Position numbers and translations under genes: made by a program. The notes below the pieces were generated by a model. It had not been told where the DNA came from, ran no database searches, and saw nothing but the letters and a program-made list of their open reading frames with translations. A stretch of DNA of 39,674 bases from a candidate division WWE3 bacterium (GTDB taxonomy: Bacteria > Patescibacteriota > WWE3 > UBA101185 > UBA10185), in NCBI GenBank assembly GCA_016182565.1, contig JACPGI010000009.1:83154-122827 (forward strand), given 5' to 3'. Below, piece after piece: positions 23,655 through 31,131 of this stretch; the stretch's first letter is position 1, and each line of letters opens with the position of its first letter.

Positions 23655-25940
23655 ATGAAAAAAGACACTGCCCCAATCTTATGGTTTAATCAAGTTAACA
23701 AAGGAGACATTCCTTTAGTCGGAGGAAAAGGTGCTAACCTTGGTGAAATGTATCGTCATGGAATACCAGTTCCAAATGGTTTCTGCGTTACTGCAAAAGC
23801 ATACTTTGATTTTGTTAAAAAAACTTCTCTAAAACAAAAAATTGTAGCTGAGTTGTCTGGGCTTGATGTTTCTGACTCCAAAGCCTTAATGAAAGCATCA
23901 AAAAATATTAAAACCGCTATTTTGGCGGCTGATATGCCAGATGAGTTAGAAGTTCTACTTAAAACTAATTACCAAGAGTTATGTGGAAACAGCGATAAAA
24001 AAGTGGCTGTGAGGTCTTCAGCTACAGCTGAAGATTTACCTGATGCATCTTTTGCAGGCCAACAAGAAACTTACCTAAATGTAATTGGATATAAGGATGT
24101 GATAAAACACGTTCAGATGTGTTGGGCATCTTTATTTGAATCTAGAGCAATTTTTTATAGGACACAAAATGGATTTAATCACCTAAAAGTAGGTATTGCT
24201 GTGCCCGTACAGCTTATGGTGCAGTCTGAGGTGTCAGGCATCATGTTTACGGTAAATCCAACGACCAACAATAGAGGTGAGGTTTCTGTTGAGGCCGCAT
24301 TTGGTTTGGGTCAACCTATTGTTTCAGGGGAAATTACGCCAGATCAATTTATTATTAATAAAAAAACTTTAGAGATAACATACAAATATGTTGCAAAACA
24401 AACATGGCAATTTACCGATGGCGGTGAGGTTGCAGTTTCCAAAGCATATCAAGAAAAACAGAAATTACCTGACAGGTTGGTCAAGGAATTAGCCCGTCTT
24501 GGGATGAAAATCGAGGAGCATTATGGTAGGCCCCAAGATATAGAGTGGGGATACGAGGAAGGTAAACTCTACATAGTTCAATCAAGGCCGGTTACAACCC
24601 TAAATGTATCTGCAAAAGGTAAAGGTGAAGTAACTGCAGCAAATGGTAAAAAAGCAAAACTTTTGATGGAGGGACTTGGTGCCTCTCCGGGAGCTATTTC
24701 TGGGACTGTGCGAATAATTGGCAAAGCTTCAGAAATAACAAAGGTAAAGACAGGCGACATATTAGTAGCTGAAATGACAAATCCTGATTATGTACCTGCT
24801 ATGAAAAGAGCTTCTGCAATCTTGACTGACAAGGGTGGTAGGACATCACATGCTGCTATTGTTAGTCGTGAGCTTGGCATACCAGCTGTAGTTGGTGCCG
24901 GAGTTGCTACTAAGATGCTAAAAGATGGTGAAGTGATAACGGTTGATGGAACGACTGGCAAAATTTATGAGGGCGCAATTGTAACTGCAAGTACTGAGGC
25001 TACAGATACCATAGTTACTTTAATAAATGGTGAGCCTATCAAAACAGCAACAAAAATATACATGAATCTTGCCGAGCCTGAACTTGCGCAAGATATGGCC
25101 GCAAGATATGTAGATGGTGTTGGATTATTGCGTGCTGAATTTATGATTGCCCAGCTTGGCGTACATCCTAGAAAATTTATTAAAGATGGTAAGGAAAAAG
25201 AATTTATAGCTCATATGTCAGATGGTCTTGAAAAATTTGCAAAGGCATTTTACCCACGACCTGTTGTTTATAGAACTACTGATTTTAGATCCAACGAATA
25301 TAAAAATCTAAAGGGCGGTGCTGCTTATGAACTTGATGAGCCAAATCCAATGATTGGGTTTAGAGGAGTAGGTAGGTATATAGAAGATGCCGATGTTTTT
25401 AGACTTGAAATTGAGGCTATCAAACATGTTCGAAATAAACTAGGGTATAAAAACCTCCATGTAATGCTTCCATTTGTACGAACAATTGATCAACTAAGAC
25501 AAGTCAAAAAGTTGATGGCAAACTTTGGTCTTACACGAAGTCCATCTTTTAAACTTTGGATGATGGCTGAGATTCCTTCAAATGCAATCTTACTTGATAA
25601 ATTTATTGAAGAGGGTATTGATGGAGTTTCTATTGGTTCAAATGACTTAACAATGCTTATTCTAGGGGTTGATAGAGATAACGAAAAAGTTGCAAATGTT
25701 TACAGTGAGCTTGATCCTGCCGTTCTTTGGGCATTAGAGAGAATTATTACAACCTGCTCAAAAATGGGGGTGACTTGTTCCATCTGTGGACAAGCTCCAT
25801 CAGTCTACCCACAACTTGTAGAAAAACTTGTTGAATGGGGAGCCACATCTGTATCAGTAAGTCCTGATGTCATCGAAAAGACCCGTAAGATTGTATACGA
25901 TGCAGAACAAAAAGTATTAAAGAACGGCAAAAAGAAGTAA
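23655..25940 (+). CDS. ppsA: Phosphoenolpyruvate synthase
   Basis: A 761-residue enzyme converting pyruvate, ATP and water to phosphoenolpyruvate, AMP and phosphate; in CPR bacteria it may also run toward pyruvate. Domains in order: N-terminal ATP-grasp-like part (GGKGANLGEMYRHGIPVPNGFCVT, VRSSATAEDLPDASFAGQQETYLNV), central phosphohistidine domain (GGRTSHAAIVSRELGIPAVVG near residue 400, catalytic His), and C-terminal PEP-binding barrel (GVGLLRAEFM, SIGSNDLTMLILGVDRD, CSICGQAPS near 710 with the active-site Cys). All catalytic parts are intact. It stands next to enolase and phosphoglycerate mutase. Confidence 0.95.
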   Translation: MKKDTAPILWFNQVNKGDIPLVGGKGANLGEMYRHGIPVPNGFCVTAKAYFDFVKKTSLKQKIVAELSGLDVSDSKALMKASKNIKTAILAADMPDELEVLLKTNYQELCGNSDKKVAVRSSATAEDLPDASFAGQQETYLNVIGYKDVIKHVQMCWASLFESRAIFYRTQNGFNHLKVGIAVPVQLMVQSEVSGIMFTVNPTTNNRGEVSVEAAFGLGQPIVSGEITPDQFIINKKTLEITYKYVAKQTWQFTDGGEVAVSKAYQEKQKLPDRLVKELARLGMKIEEHYGRPQDIEWGYEEGKLYIVQSRPVTTLNVSAKGKGEVTAANGKKAKLLMEGLGASPGAISGTVRIIGKASEITKVKTGDILVAEMTNPDYVPAMKRASAILTDKGGRTSHAAIVSRELGIPAVVGAGVATKMLKDGEVITVDGTTGKIYEGAIVTASTEATDTIVTLINGEPIKTATKIYMNLAEPELAQDMAARYVDGVGLLRAEFMIAQLGVHPRKFIKDGKEKEFIAHMSDGLEKFAKAFYPRPVVYRTTDFRSNEYKNLKGGAAYELDEPNPMIGFRGVGRYIEDADVFRLEIEAIKHVRNKLGYKNLHVMLPFVRTIDQLRQVKKLMANFGLTRSPSFKLWMMAEIPSNAILLDKFIEEGIDGVSIGSNDLTMLILGVDRDNEKVANVYSELDPAVLWALERIITTCSKMGVTCSICGQAPSVYPQLVEKLVEWGATSVSVSPDVIEKTRKIVYDAEQKVLKNGKKK

Positions 25941-26010
25941 GGGGTCCGAGGAAATTGATAGATAGTTTTATGAGTTAGATGAAGACATAGAATTTGATCA
26001 GAAAGAATAC

Positions 26011-27249
26011 ATGCTGCCCAAAATTAAAAATATATCCTGCCATAAAATAGTAAACTCTAGGGGTGATTGGACACTTCGTACTAGAGTGCTACTGGATGAC
26101 GGATCAATTGGCATTCAGACTATTCCGGAAGGTGCTTCAAAAGGAAAAAACGAGGCATTTTATTTACCTGTCCAAGAATCAATCAATAAAGTTACAACAA
26201 TTATAAACGACGCCTTAGTTGGGGAGGATCCTTTTAATCAAGGTCAAATAGATAGAATGCTTGTAGAAATTGATGGAACCCCAAACAAAAGACATCTAGG
26301 TGGAAATAGTATTTTGTCAGTTTCTTTGGCAGTGAGTCAGGCGGCTGCTGCTTCCAGAAAAGTGCCATTATACAAATATTTAGCAGAACTTTTTGGAAAC
26401 AAAAAAGAATCATTCACTTTCCCTACTCCGGTGTTTAACATATTAAATGGCGGAAAACACGCTAACAATGGTCTTAGTTTCCAAGAATTTATGGTGATGC
26501 CTGCAGGACGCGTTCCTTTTGATGAGGCTTTAGAAATGGGTGTAACGGTGTATCACAATATAGAAAATGTCTTGAAAAAAAATGGCTATGACACTGAAGT
26601 TGGTGATGAGGGCGGCTATGCTCCAGAAGGACTTACCCCACATACTGCTCTTGATTTTATGAAAGAGGCGGTTTCATCCGACTTTAAGTTAGGGGACCAA
26701 GTATTTTTTGGGATAGATGCTGCGGCTGATTCTTTTAAACGCATCATCACTTATTCTATAGATGAGGAAGCACTCCACCTAAGTAGTGCTGGGCTTGCTG
26801 ATTATTATAGCGATCTTGTGAATAACTATCCTATAATTTATCTTGAAGATCCGTTCCAAGAAAGTGATCACAAAGGATGGGCAAGGTTCTTTGAAATGCA
26901 GGGGAGAAATTTGATGATTGTTGGGGATGACCTTGTAGTAACAAACCCAAGAATACTTGAAAAGATTATTCCAAAAAAACTAAATAATGCTGTAATTGTA
27001 AAACCAAACCAAGTGGGAACTCTTACAGAAACTTTTGAATTTATTCGTATAGCCAAAGAAGCAGGAATGATGGTAAATGTATCACATCGAAGTGGAGACA
27101 CAGCAGAAGATACTTTTATTGCAGACTTAGCGGTTGCAGTAAGTGCTGACTTTATCAAGTCCGGTGCTCCGGCAAGGGGTGAGAGAGTGGCTAAATACAA
27201 TAGACTTCTTGAGATTTTTCTACATGAAAAAGATAAGTTTGAGGAGTAG
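26011..27249 (+). CDS. eno: Enolase (divergent)
   Basis: A 412-residue enolase interconverting 2-phosphoglycerate and phosphoenolpyruvate. Catalytic residues are present: GGKHANNGLSFQEFMVMP, the Glu in GDEGGYAP, metal ligands in GIDAAAD, YLEDPF and VGDDL, Lys331 in VKPNQVGT, SHRSGDT, and Lys383 in IKSGAPARGERVAKYN. It is slightly shorter than the usual 420-435, and the N-terminal motif SRGNPT reads SRGDWT while the mobile loop SGASTG reads EGASKG. Activity is likely, though loop changes may alter kinetics. It follows ppsA by 70 nt on the same strand. Confidence 0.93.
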   Translation: MLPKIKNISCHKIVNSRGDWTLRTRVLLDDGSIGIQTIPEGASKGKNEAFYLPVQESINKVTTIINDALVGEDPFNQGQIDRMLVEIDGTPNKRHLGGNSILSVSLAVSQAAAASRKVPLYKYLAELFGNKKESFTFPTPVFNILNGGKHANNGLSFQEFMVMPAGRVPFDEALEMGVTVYHNIENVLKKNGYDTEVGDEGGYAPEGLTPHTALDFMKEAVSSDFKLGDQVFFGIDAAADSFKRIITYSIDEEALHLSSAGLADYYSDLVNNYPIIYLEDPFQESDHKGWARFFEMQGRNLMIVGDDLVVTNPRILEKIIPKKLNNAVIVKPNQVGTLTETFEFIRIAKEAGMMVNVSHRSGDTAEDTFIADLAVAVSADFIKSGAPARGERVAKYNRLLEIFLHEKDKFEE

Positions 27250-27251
27250 GT

Positions 27252-27959
27252 TTATCTGATAGTATAAGCCGTATAGTCTTTTCCAAGTGGTGTTTCTATA
27301 TGAACAGTTTCTTCTTCGGTTAAGTTTTCAAAATATTTTCGGATCCCCCTTATAGAATTTCCGTGACATGACACAGCAACATTTACTCTATTTGTTTTCA
27401 TCAACGGAATAATTTCACCTAAAAATAAATTTACTCTCTCTACAACCATTTTAAGGCTCTCTCCTCCAGGTGGTGGAAAATCCCAACTTCTTCTATATTT
27501 TTGCGCAAGTGCTTCATTTTCAAGTGAAATTTCAAGTTTGCTTTTACCGTTAAGATCGCCATAATTTCTTTCCCTAAGTCTTTTATCTTGATGAATTTCA
27601 AGACCCTTTGCATAGGGATTTTTTGATATAGCTATCTGCATGGTGTGAATTGCCCTTTTTTGATCAGAGGCAATAAGCATATGAATTTTTTTGGTTTTTA
27701 GTTTTTCGGCTAATTCCTGTGCTTCTAATATACCAAGAGAGGTAAGATCAGGATCTCGCCAACCGCTAAAAACCATATCAAGATTGTCAGTTGTTTGGCC
27801 ATGACGAAATACATATAAAATAGGGAAGTCTGAATTTTCTTCTTTTGGTAAAGGTTTTGATTCTGCTTTGTAGTTTAGATGGGCAACTATTCTATCTACT
27901 TTTTCTTTCCCATATTTTTCATACAAAACAGATTTATCTATTGGTATGGCAGTATTCAT
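27252..27959 (-). CDS. Phosphoglycerate mutase-like histidine phosphatase
   Basis: A 235-residue histidine-phosphatase superfamily enzyme. Arg52-His53-Gly54 in FRHGQTTDN is the phospho-accepting motif; RERNYGDLNG, PPPGGESL and SCHGNSIR complete the cofactor-dependent phosphoglycerate mutase pattern. About 45 residues precede the fold, longer than usual. Sitting tail to tail with enolase (2 nt apart), it probably supplies 2-phosphoglycerate, giving a lower-glycolysis group with eno and ppsA. A general phosphatase role is possible. TAATAT preceded by TGT ends 7 nt before the ATG (minus strand 27972-27967). Confidence 0.85.
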   Translation of the reverse strand: MNTAIPIDKSVLYEKYGKEKVDRIVAHLNYKAESKPLPKEENSDFPILYVFRHGQTTDNLDMVFSGWRDPDLTSLGILEAQELAEKLKTKKIHMLIASDQKRAIHTMQIAISKNPYAKGLEIHQDKRLRERNYGDLNGKSKLEISLENEALAQKYRRSWDFPPPGGESLKMVVERVNLFLGEIIPLMKTNRVNVAVSCHGNSIRGIRKYFENLTEEETVHIETPLGKDYTAYTIR

Positions 27960-27966
27960 CTACTAA

Positions 27967-27998
27967 ATATTAACACACTATGTTATCCTTTCTAAGCT
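27967..27998. promoter_or_regulatory. Divergent promoters of the gpm-like and dedA-like genes
   Basis: Two extended -10 boxes face away from each other in 39 nt. Minus strand: TGT-TAATAT, 7 nt from the ATG at 27959. Plus strand: TGT-TATCCT (27984-27989), 9 nt from the ATG at 27999. Both genes would have leaderless or nearly leaderless mRNAs. Confidence 0.5.
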
Positions 27999-28703
27999 AT
28001 GAAAGAGGTAATTGATGCATTTTTAAACCATGATTTAATAGGCCTTATTAGAGCTGTTGGGCTCTTTGGGGTTTGGGGTATGATTTTTGCTGAATCTGGT
28101 CTTTTGATAGGATTTTTCTTGCCTGGTGATAGCTTACTTTTTACTGCTGGGCTTTTATCTTCTTCAGCTGTACCTATTTTTAATATTTGGCACATGATTC
28201 TTGGATCTTGGGTTGCTGCCATAGTTGGGGATAATGTTGGGTATGAGTTTGGTAAACATGTTGGCCGCAAATTATTTAGAAGACAAGATTCCTTACTTTT
28301 TAAACAAGAAAATCTTATAAAAGCTGAACAATTCTATGAAAAATATGGTGGTAAGGCTCTTGTTATTGCAAGATTTGTGCCAGTGGTAAGAACTTTTGTT
28401 CCGATAGTTGCTGGCATTGGGCATATGAATAGGGCAGTTTTTATGCTTTATAACTTTTTAGGTGGTACTCTATGGGTTTTTGGAGTTGGCTTTGCGGGTT
28501 ACTTTTTAGGTAGTTTTATACCCGGTGTTGATAAATATTTATTACCAATAGTTATGGGGATAATCTTATTTTCAATTCTCCCCCCAATTATAGAATTTTA
28601 TAAAGAAAGTGAAAAAACCCCTCTAGACCATGTCAAAGAAATTTTAACTAAAGTAAAGTACTACTTGTTATCTTTTATACCAGATAAAACTCAAGAAAAT
28701 TAA
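27999..28703 (+). CDS. DedA family membrane protein
   Basis: A 234-residue multi-pass protein of the DedA/SNARE-associated (VTT) family, members of which flip or transport lipids such as undecaprenyl phosphate. Characteristic motifs are FAESGLLIGFFLPGDSLLFTAGLL in the first part, GDNVGYEFGKHVGR in the middle, and ARFVPVVRTFVPIVAGIGHMNRAVF with the conserved Arg residues. Several membrane helices are clear; the C-terminal 30 residues are cytoplasmic and charged. It could recycle the polyprenyl carrier used by the glycan and peptidoglycan pathways in this window. Confidence 0.9.
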   Translation: MKEVIDAFLNHDLIGLIRAVGLFGVWGMIFAESGLLIGFFLPGDSLLFTAGLLSSSAVPIFNIWHMILGSWVAAIVGDNVGYEFGKHVGRKLFRRQDSLLFKQENLIKAEQFYEKYGGKALVIARFVPVVRTFVPIVAGIGHMNRAVFMLYNFLGGTLWVFGVGFAGYFLGSFIPGVDKYLLPIVMGIILFSILPPIIEFYKESEKTPLDHVKEILTKVKYYLLSFIPDKTQEN

Positions 28704-28705
28704 CT

Positions 28706-29266
28706 TCATTTGAATTTTTCAATTATTTCTGCCACATCTATCCAGTTTTTTGCCCAGAAAATATTACTAAATTTGTCACTTTCTGTTAATGAATTAACTG
28801 GGTTTAATAACACAAAAACTTTATTCGGGAATTTTTTTGCAAGCTCAAGAATTACAATTGGGTTGTCGTCAATGTGCCCATCTAGTTCGTGGTCTTTAAT
28901 GCATGTTAGTTTATTGTTTAGTGGAGAAGTACCTGCTCGATTAAAATATATTTCTTTGAAGTGTTGTAAAAGATTATTTTTTTTAAGCCAGACTAAAGTC
29001 CACCTTGCAACATAGTTTGGTCTTCCGGTAATGATAAAAAAATCGATTGTGTTATTTGTTTCCAAGAACTTTTGAATATTTGGTTGTGGGGTTTGATAAG
29101 AAGTGCCAAACATCGTAACTAAAATATCAAAAAATCGATAAATGTAATTAGTATGTATTGGGTTTGCTGCTTTGGTCCCGATATGTAAAAAGTTTTTGGG
29201 GTCAAAGTCGGAGGCTATTGTTCCGTCAAAATCTAAACCCAACCGTCTAATTTTATTTAATGTCAT
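28706..29266 (-). CDS. HAD-superfamily phosphatase, 5'-nucleotidase-like
   Basis: A 186-residue HAD hydrolase. Motif I is LGLDFDGTIAS (nucleophile Asp12, acid/base Asp14), motif II is FFIITGRPNY, a Lys follows in the NKLTCIKDHE region, and motif IV is HIDDNP with the metal-binding Asp pair. The pattern and size resemble NT5C-type 5'-nucleotidases, but the substrate cannot be read from sequence. It converges on the DedA gene (2 nt gap) and lies upstream of nothing else. TACAAT preceded by TGT lies 10 nt before the ATG. Confidence 0.8.
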   Translation of the reverse strand: MTLNKIRRLGLDFDGTIASDFDPKNFLHIGTKAANPIHTNYIYRFFDILVTMFGTSYQTPQPNIQKFLETNNTIDFFIITGRPNYVARWTLVWLKKNNLLQHFKEIYFNRAGTSPLNNKLTCIKDHELDGHIDDNPIVILELAKKFPNKVFVLLNPVNSLTESDKFSNIFWAKNWIDVAEIIEKFK

Positions 29267-29287
29267 AACAAAGATAATTGTAACAGG

Positions 29288-29917
29288 TTAGTTATATCTT
29301 CTTATAACACCGGTTACCTTACCCTGGATCTGAACGTTTGAGGCATCTTCTATGATTGGGTCCATTGTAGAATTTGCAGGTTGGAGTCTTACTTTACCGC
29401 CTTTTTCTTTGTAAAAACCCTTAAGAGTAGCAAACTCACCACTTATTAAAGCTACTACTATATCTCCGTCATTTGCAGTTTCTTGCTGTTGGATGACAAC
29501 ATAGTCGTTGTTAAAAATGCCTTCTTCTATCATGGAGTCTCCCTTTACTTGTAAGACATAGCATCTTCTATTTTTTGAAACAAGGTCCGCTGCTACTGTG
29601 ACCGTAGCTAGGGGATTTTCAATGGCGTCAATTGGTTTACCTGCTGCAATGTAGCCAACAAGTGGAAGTTGAACACCATGTAATGAGGCATCAATTGCCT
29701 GATCTAAAACTTCAATACCGCGTACTGCACCCTCAAACCTTTTGATAATGCCTTTTTTAACAAGAGCTTGGAGATGTTCATGCACTGTTGCAAGAGAAGA
29801 AAGTCCCATAGCTTCTGCAATTTCTTGAAGTGTTGGAGAAGTGCTGTTTTTTTGAATATATTGAGAAAGATAATCTAAAATTTCTTTTTGCCTTTTATAA
29901 AGTGTTACTGGACTCAT
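29288..29917 (-). CDS. lexA: LexA repressor
   Basis: A 209-residue SOS repressor. The N-terminal winged helix-turn-helix (TLYKRQKEILDYLSQYIQ, SPTLQEIAEAMGLSSLATVHEHLQALVKKGII) has a recognition helix resembling that of Bacillus LexA. The autocleavage site Ala92-Gly93 lies in GYIAAGKPI, and the S24 catalytic pair is Ser128 in KGDSMIEEG and Lys166 in EFATLKGFY, all intact, so RecA-stimulated self-cleavage should work. Unlike most genes here it has a leader of about 60-70 nt and a GGGAGAAGG ribosome site. Its promoter carries the CGAA-N7-CGAA repeat, pointing to autoregulation. Confidence 0.95.
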   Translation of the reverse strand: MSPVTLYKRQKEILDYLSQYIQKNSTSPTLQEIAEAMGLSSLATVHEHLQALVKKGIIKRFEGAVRGIEVLDQAIDASLHGVQLPLVGYIAAGKPIDAIENPLATVTVAADLVSKNRRCYVLQVKGDSMIEEGIFNNDYVVIQQQETANDGDIVVALISGEFATLKGFYKEKGGKVRLQPANSTMDPIIEDASNVQIQGKVTGVIRRYN

Positions 29918-29981
29918 TGTGTAAGCCTTCTCCCAAATTAAATTTAATACTTAGCACTTTGTGTTTTCTTTGGGTATTTAT

Positions 29982-30011
29982 ATACTAACGAATATTTACC
30001 GAAGATGTCAA
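29982..30011 (-). promoter_or_regulatory. lexA promoter with candidate LexA operator in the spacer
   Basis: On the minus strand TTGACA (30011-30006) and TAGTAT (29987-29982) are 18 nt apart. The repeat (29989-30003, + strand CGAATATTTACCGAA) fills the spacer, the ideal place for a repressor to block RNA polymerase. The same CGAA-N7-CGAA pattern lies at dinB and uvrB. Confidence 0.65.
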
Positions 30012-30099
30012 GAGGAGTTTTATTTTTTCTCATTATAGGGTATATTAAATTTAATAGAGTCAAGCTAAACCCATATTATGTAGCTTGAAAGGAGACATG

Positions 30100-30582
30100 A
30101 TGAACAAAGTGTTGCGCATACTTCCACCGAGATATCTTGATGTCTTGCTTGCAGACACGAAAAGCTTGGAATTGCTATTTGGTTTCGAACTTTTTCGAGC
30201 CCGTGGTTCAAGATCGATTAAGCCAGGAAATATATTACTGGACAAGTGTGTGGGCACTACTGTGTTTACCCATTTGTATGTAGTGGTATCCAATCTTATC
30301 CCAGCCACTGCACCTGGTTCAGCGAGGTTTTTTTATGTTTTAAACCTCAGTTTAATTGGTCATGGCCCATACCCACAGATATGCTACGGTACAGATTTGG
30401 GAATTCTTCAGCTTTCAACTGGTGAATACTCATACGACCACACATCATATTTGCTTCCAGTTGGGTTTTCAAAACCGGCCTTGGCAACTATGATCAAACA
30501 AGCCAAGAGGGCATATGGGGTTATCATCAGAAACATCCCGCGCCTTTCTTCAGCCGCCTCACCGTTTGCGTTTACCAAATGA
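30100..30582 (+). CDS. Orphan protein, 160 aa, unknown function
   Basis: No family recognised. The ATG at 30100 is preferred because AAAGGAG (30088-30094) lies 5 nt upstream; another ATG at 30097 is too close. The product is soluble, slightly basic, with segments RILPPRYLDVLLADTKSLELLFGFELF, TVFTHLYVVVSNLIPATAPG and GHGPYPQICYGTDLGILQLSTGEYSYDH, suggesting a mixed alpha/beta fold. A 7-bp inverted repeat (CAAGCTA 30061-30067, TAGCTTG 30081-30087) stands directly before the ribosome site. A terminator follows. Base composition looks richer in G and C than the flanking core genes. Confidence 0.6.
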   Translation: MNKVLRILPPRYLDVLLADTKSLELLFGFELFRARGSRSIKPGNILLDKCVGTTVFTHLYVVVSNLIPATAPGSARFFYVLNLSLIGHGPYPQICYGTDLGILQLSTGEYSYDHTSYLLPVGFSKPALATMIKQAKRAYGVIIRNIPRLSSAASPFAFTK

Positions 30583-30594
30583 GGATTTTTTGAT

Positions 30595-30637
30595 ATAAAC
30601 TTCGGTCACACTATATGGCCGAAGTTTATCTTTTATT
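30595..30637 (+). terminator. Intrinsic terminator between convergent orphan genes
   Basis: ATAAACTTCGG (30595-30605) pairs with CCGAAGTTTAT (30619-30629), followed by CTTTTATTG. The 11-bp stem ends the 160-aa gene; only an A tract follows on the other strand, so it acts mainly on the + strand. Confidence 0.75.
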
Positions 30638-30659
30638 GTTTCTCGGGCAGAACTTTATA

Positions 30660-30965
30660 TCAGATTAGCAGGTCTACCATTCTATGGTCATACCAAGTTC
30701 TGATATAGTACCTACCATTACTGTCTTTGAAGGCAACTTGTTGCACGATTTTGGTCATACCCCTCACAAGTATCAAAACACATATCTCGCCGCGGTGAAG
30801 TTCCACCCCAAAGGTAGAGATCCATGGGGTTTTTGATAACTCCATAATTGAGTTGAAGTGTTCAATTGCGGGTTGTGGCTGAAGTATATGCCATCTCTTT
30901 TCAGCCTCCACTAAAAGAGTAAATACCTCTTTTGCAGTTATTTCTTTCAAGGCCTTTTTGGTCAT
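30660..30965 (-). CDS. Orphan small protein, 101 aa, unknown function
   Basis: Not recognised. I start it at 30965, where AAGGAG lies 7 nt upstream (AAGGAGACGAACATG); an in-frame ATG at 31022 would be inside the -35 box. The protein begins with a Lys/Glu-rich helix (MTKKALKEITAKEVFTLLVEAEKRWH), then PWISTFGVELHRGEICVLILVRGMTKIVQQVAF and a His/Tyr end (YYIRTWYDHRMVDLLI), consistent with a small alpha/beta fold. Promoter at 30994-31022. It converges on another orphan gene and is divergent from uvrB. Confidence 0.6.
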   Translation of the reverse strand: MTKKALKEITAKEVFTLLVEAEKRWHILQPQPAIEHFNSIMELSKTPWISTFGVELHRGEICVLILVRGMTKIVQQVAFKDSNGRYYIRTWYDHRMVDLLI

Positions 30966-30993
30966 GTTCGTCTCCTTATATGAATTTGTCTGG

Positions 30994-31022
30994 ATTGTAA
31001 GGTAAAGCCCATCAAAACACAA
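30994..31022 (-). promoter_or_regulatory. Promoter of the 101-aa orphan gene
   Basis: On the minus strand TTGTGT (31022-31017) and TACAAT (30999-30994) are separated by 17 nt, leaving a leader of about 20 nt with a Shine-Dalgarno site. Confidence 0.5.
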
Positions 31023-31100
31023 TTTCTGTATTTTGTATGTATCTCACTTTATTTCTAGCTTGATTCCAAGAAATTTTTAAACCCCTTTCTAATCTATTTC

Positions 31101-31131
31101 CGAATACAACCCGAAATGATAGAATCTATAA
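31101..31131 (+). promoter_or_regulatory. uvrB promoter with candidate LexA operator
   Basis: CGAATACAACCCGAA (31101-31115) is the CGAA-N7-CGAA repeat. The -10 box TAGAAT (31120-31125), preceded by TGA (extended -10), ends 6 nt before the uvrB ATG at 31132. The repeat occupies the -35/-10 spacer. Confidence 0.65.

Noticed and set aside
29930..30011. Classical palindromic SOS boxes (CTGT-N8-ACAG or GAAC-N4-GTTC) at lexA
   Set aside because: Neither pattern is present at lexA, uvrA, uvrB or dinB; only the direct repeat of CGAA recurs.
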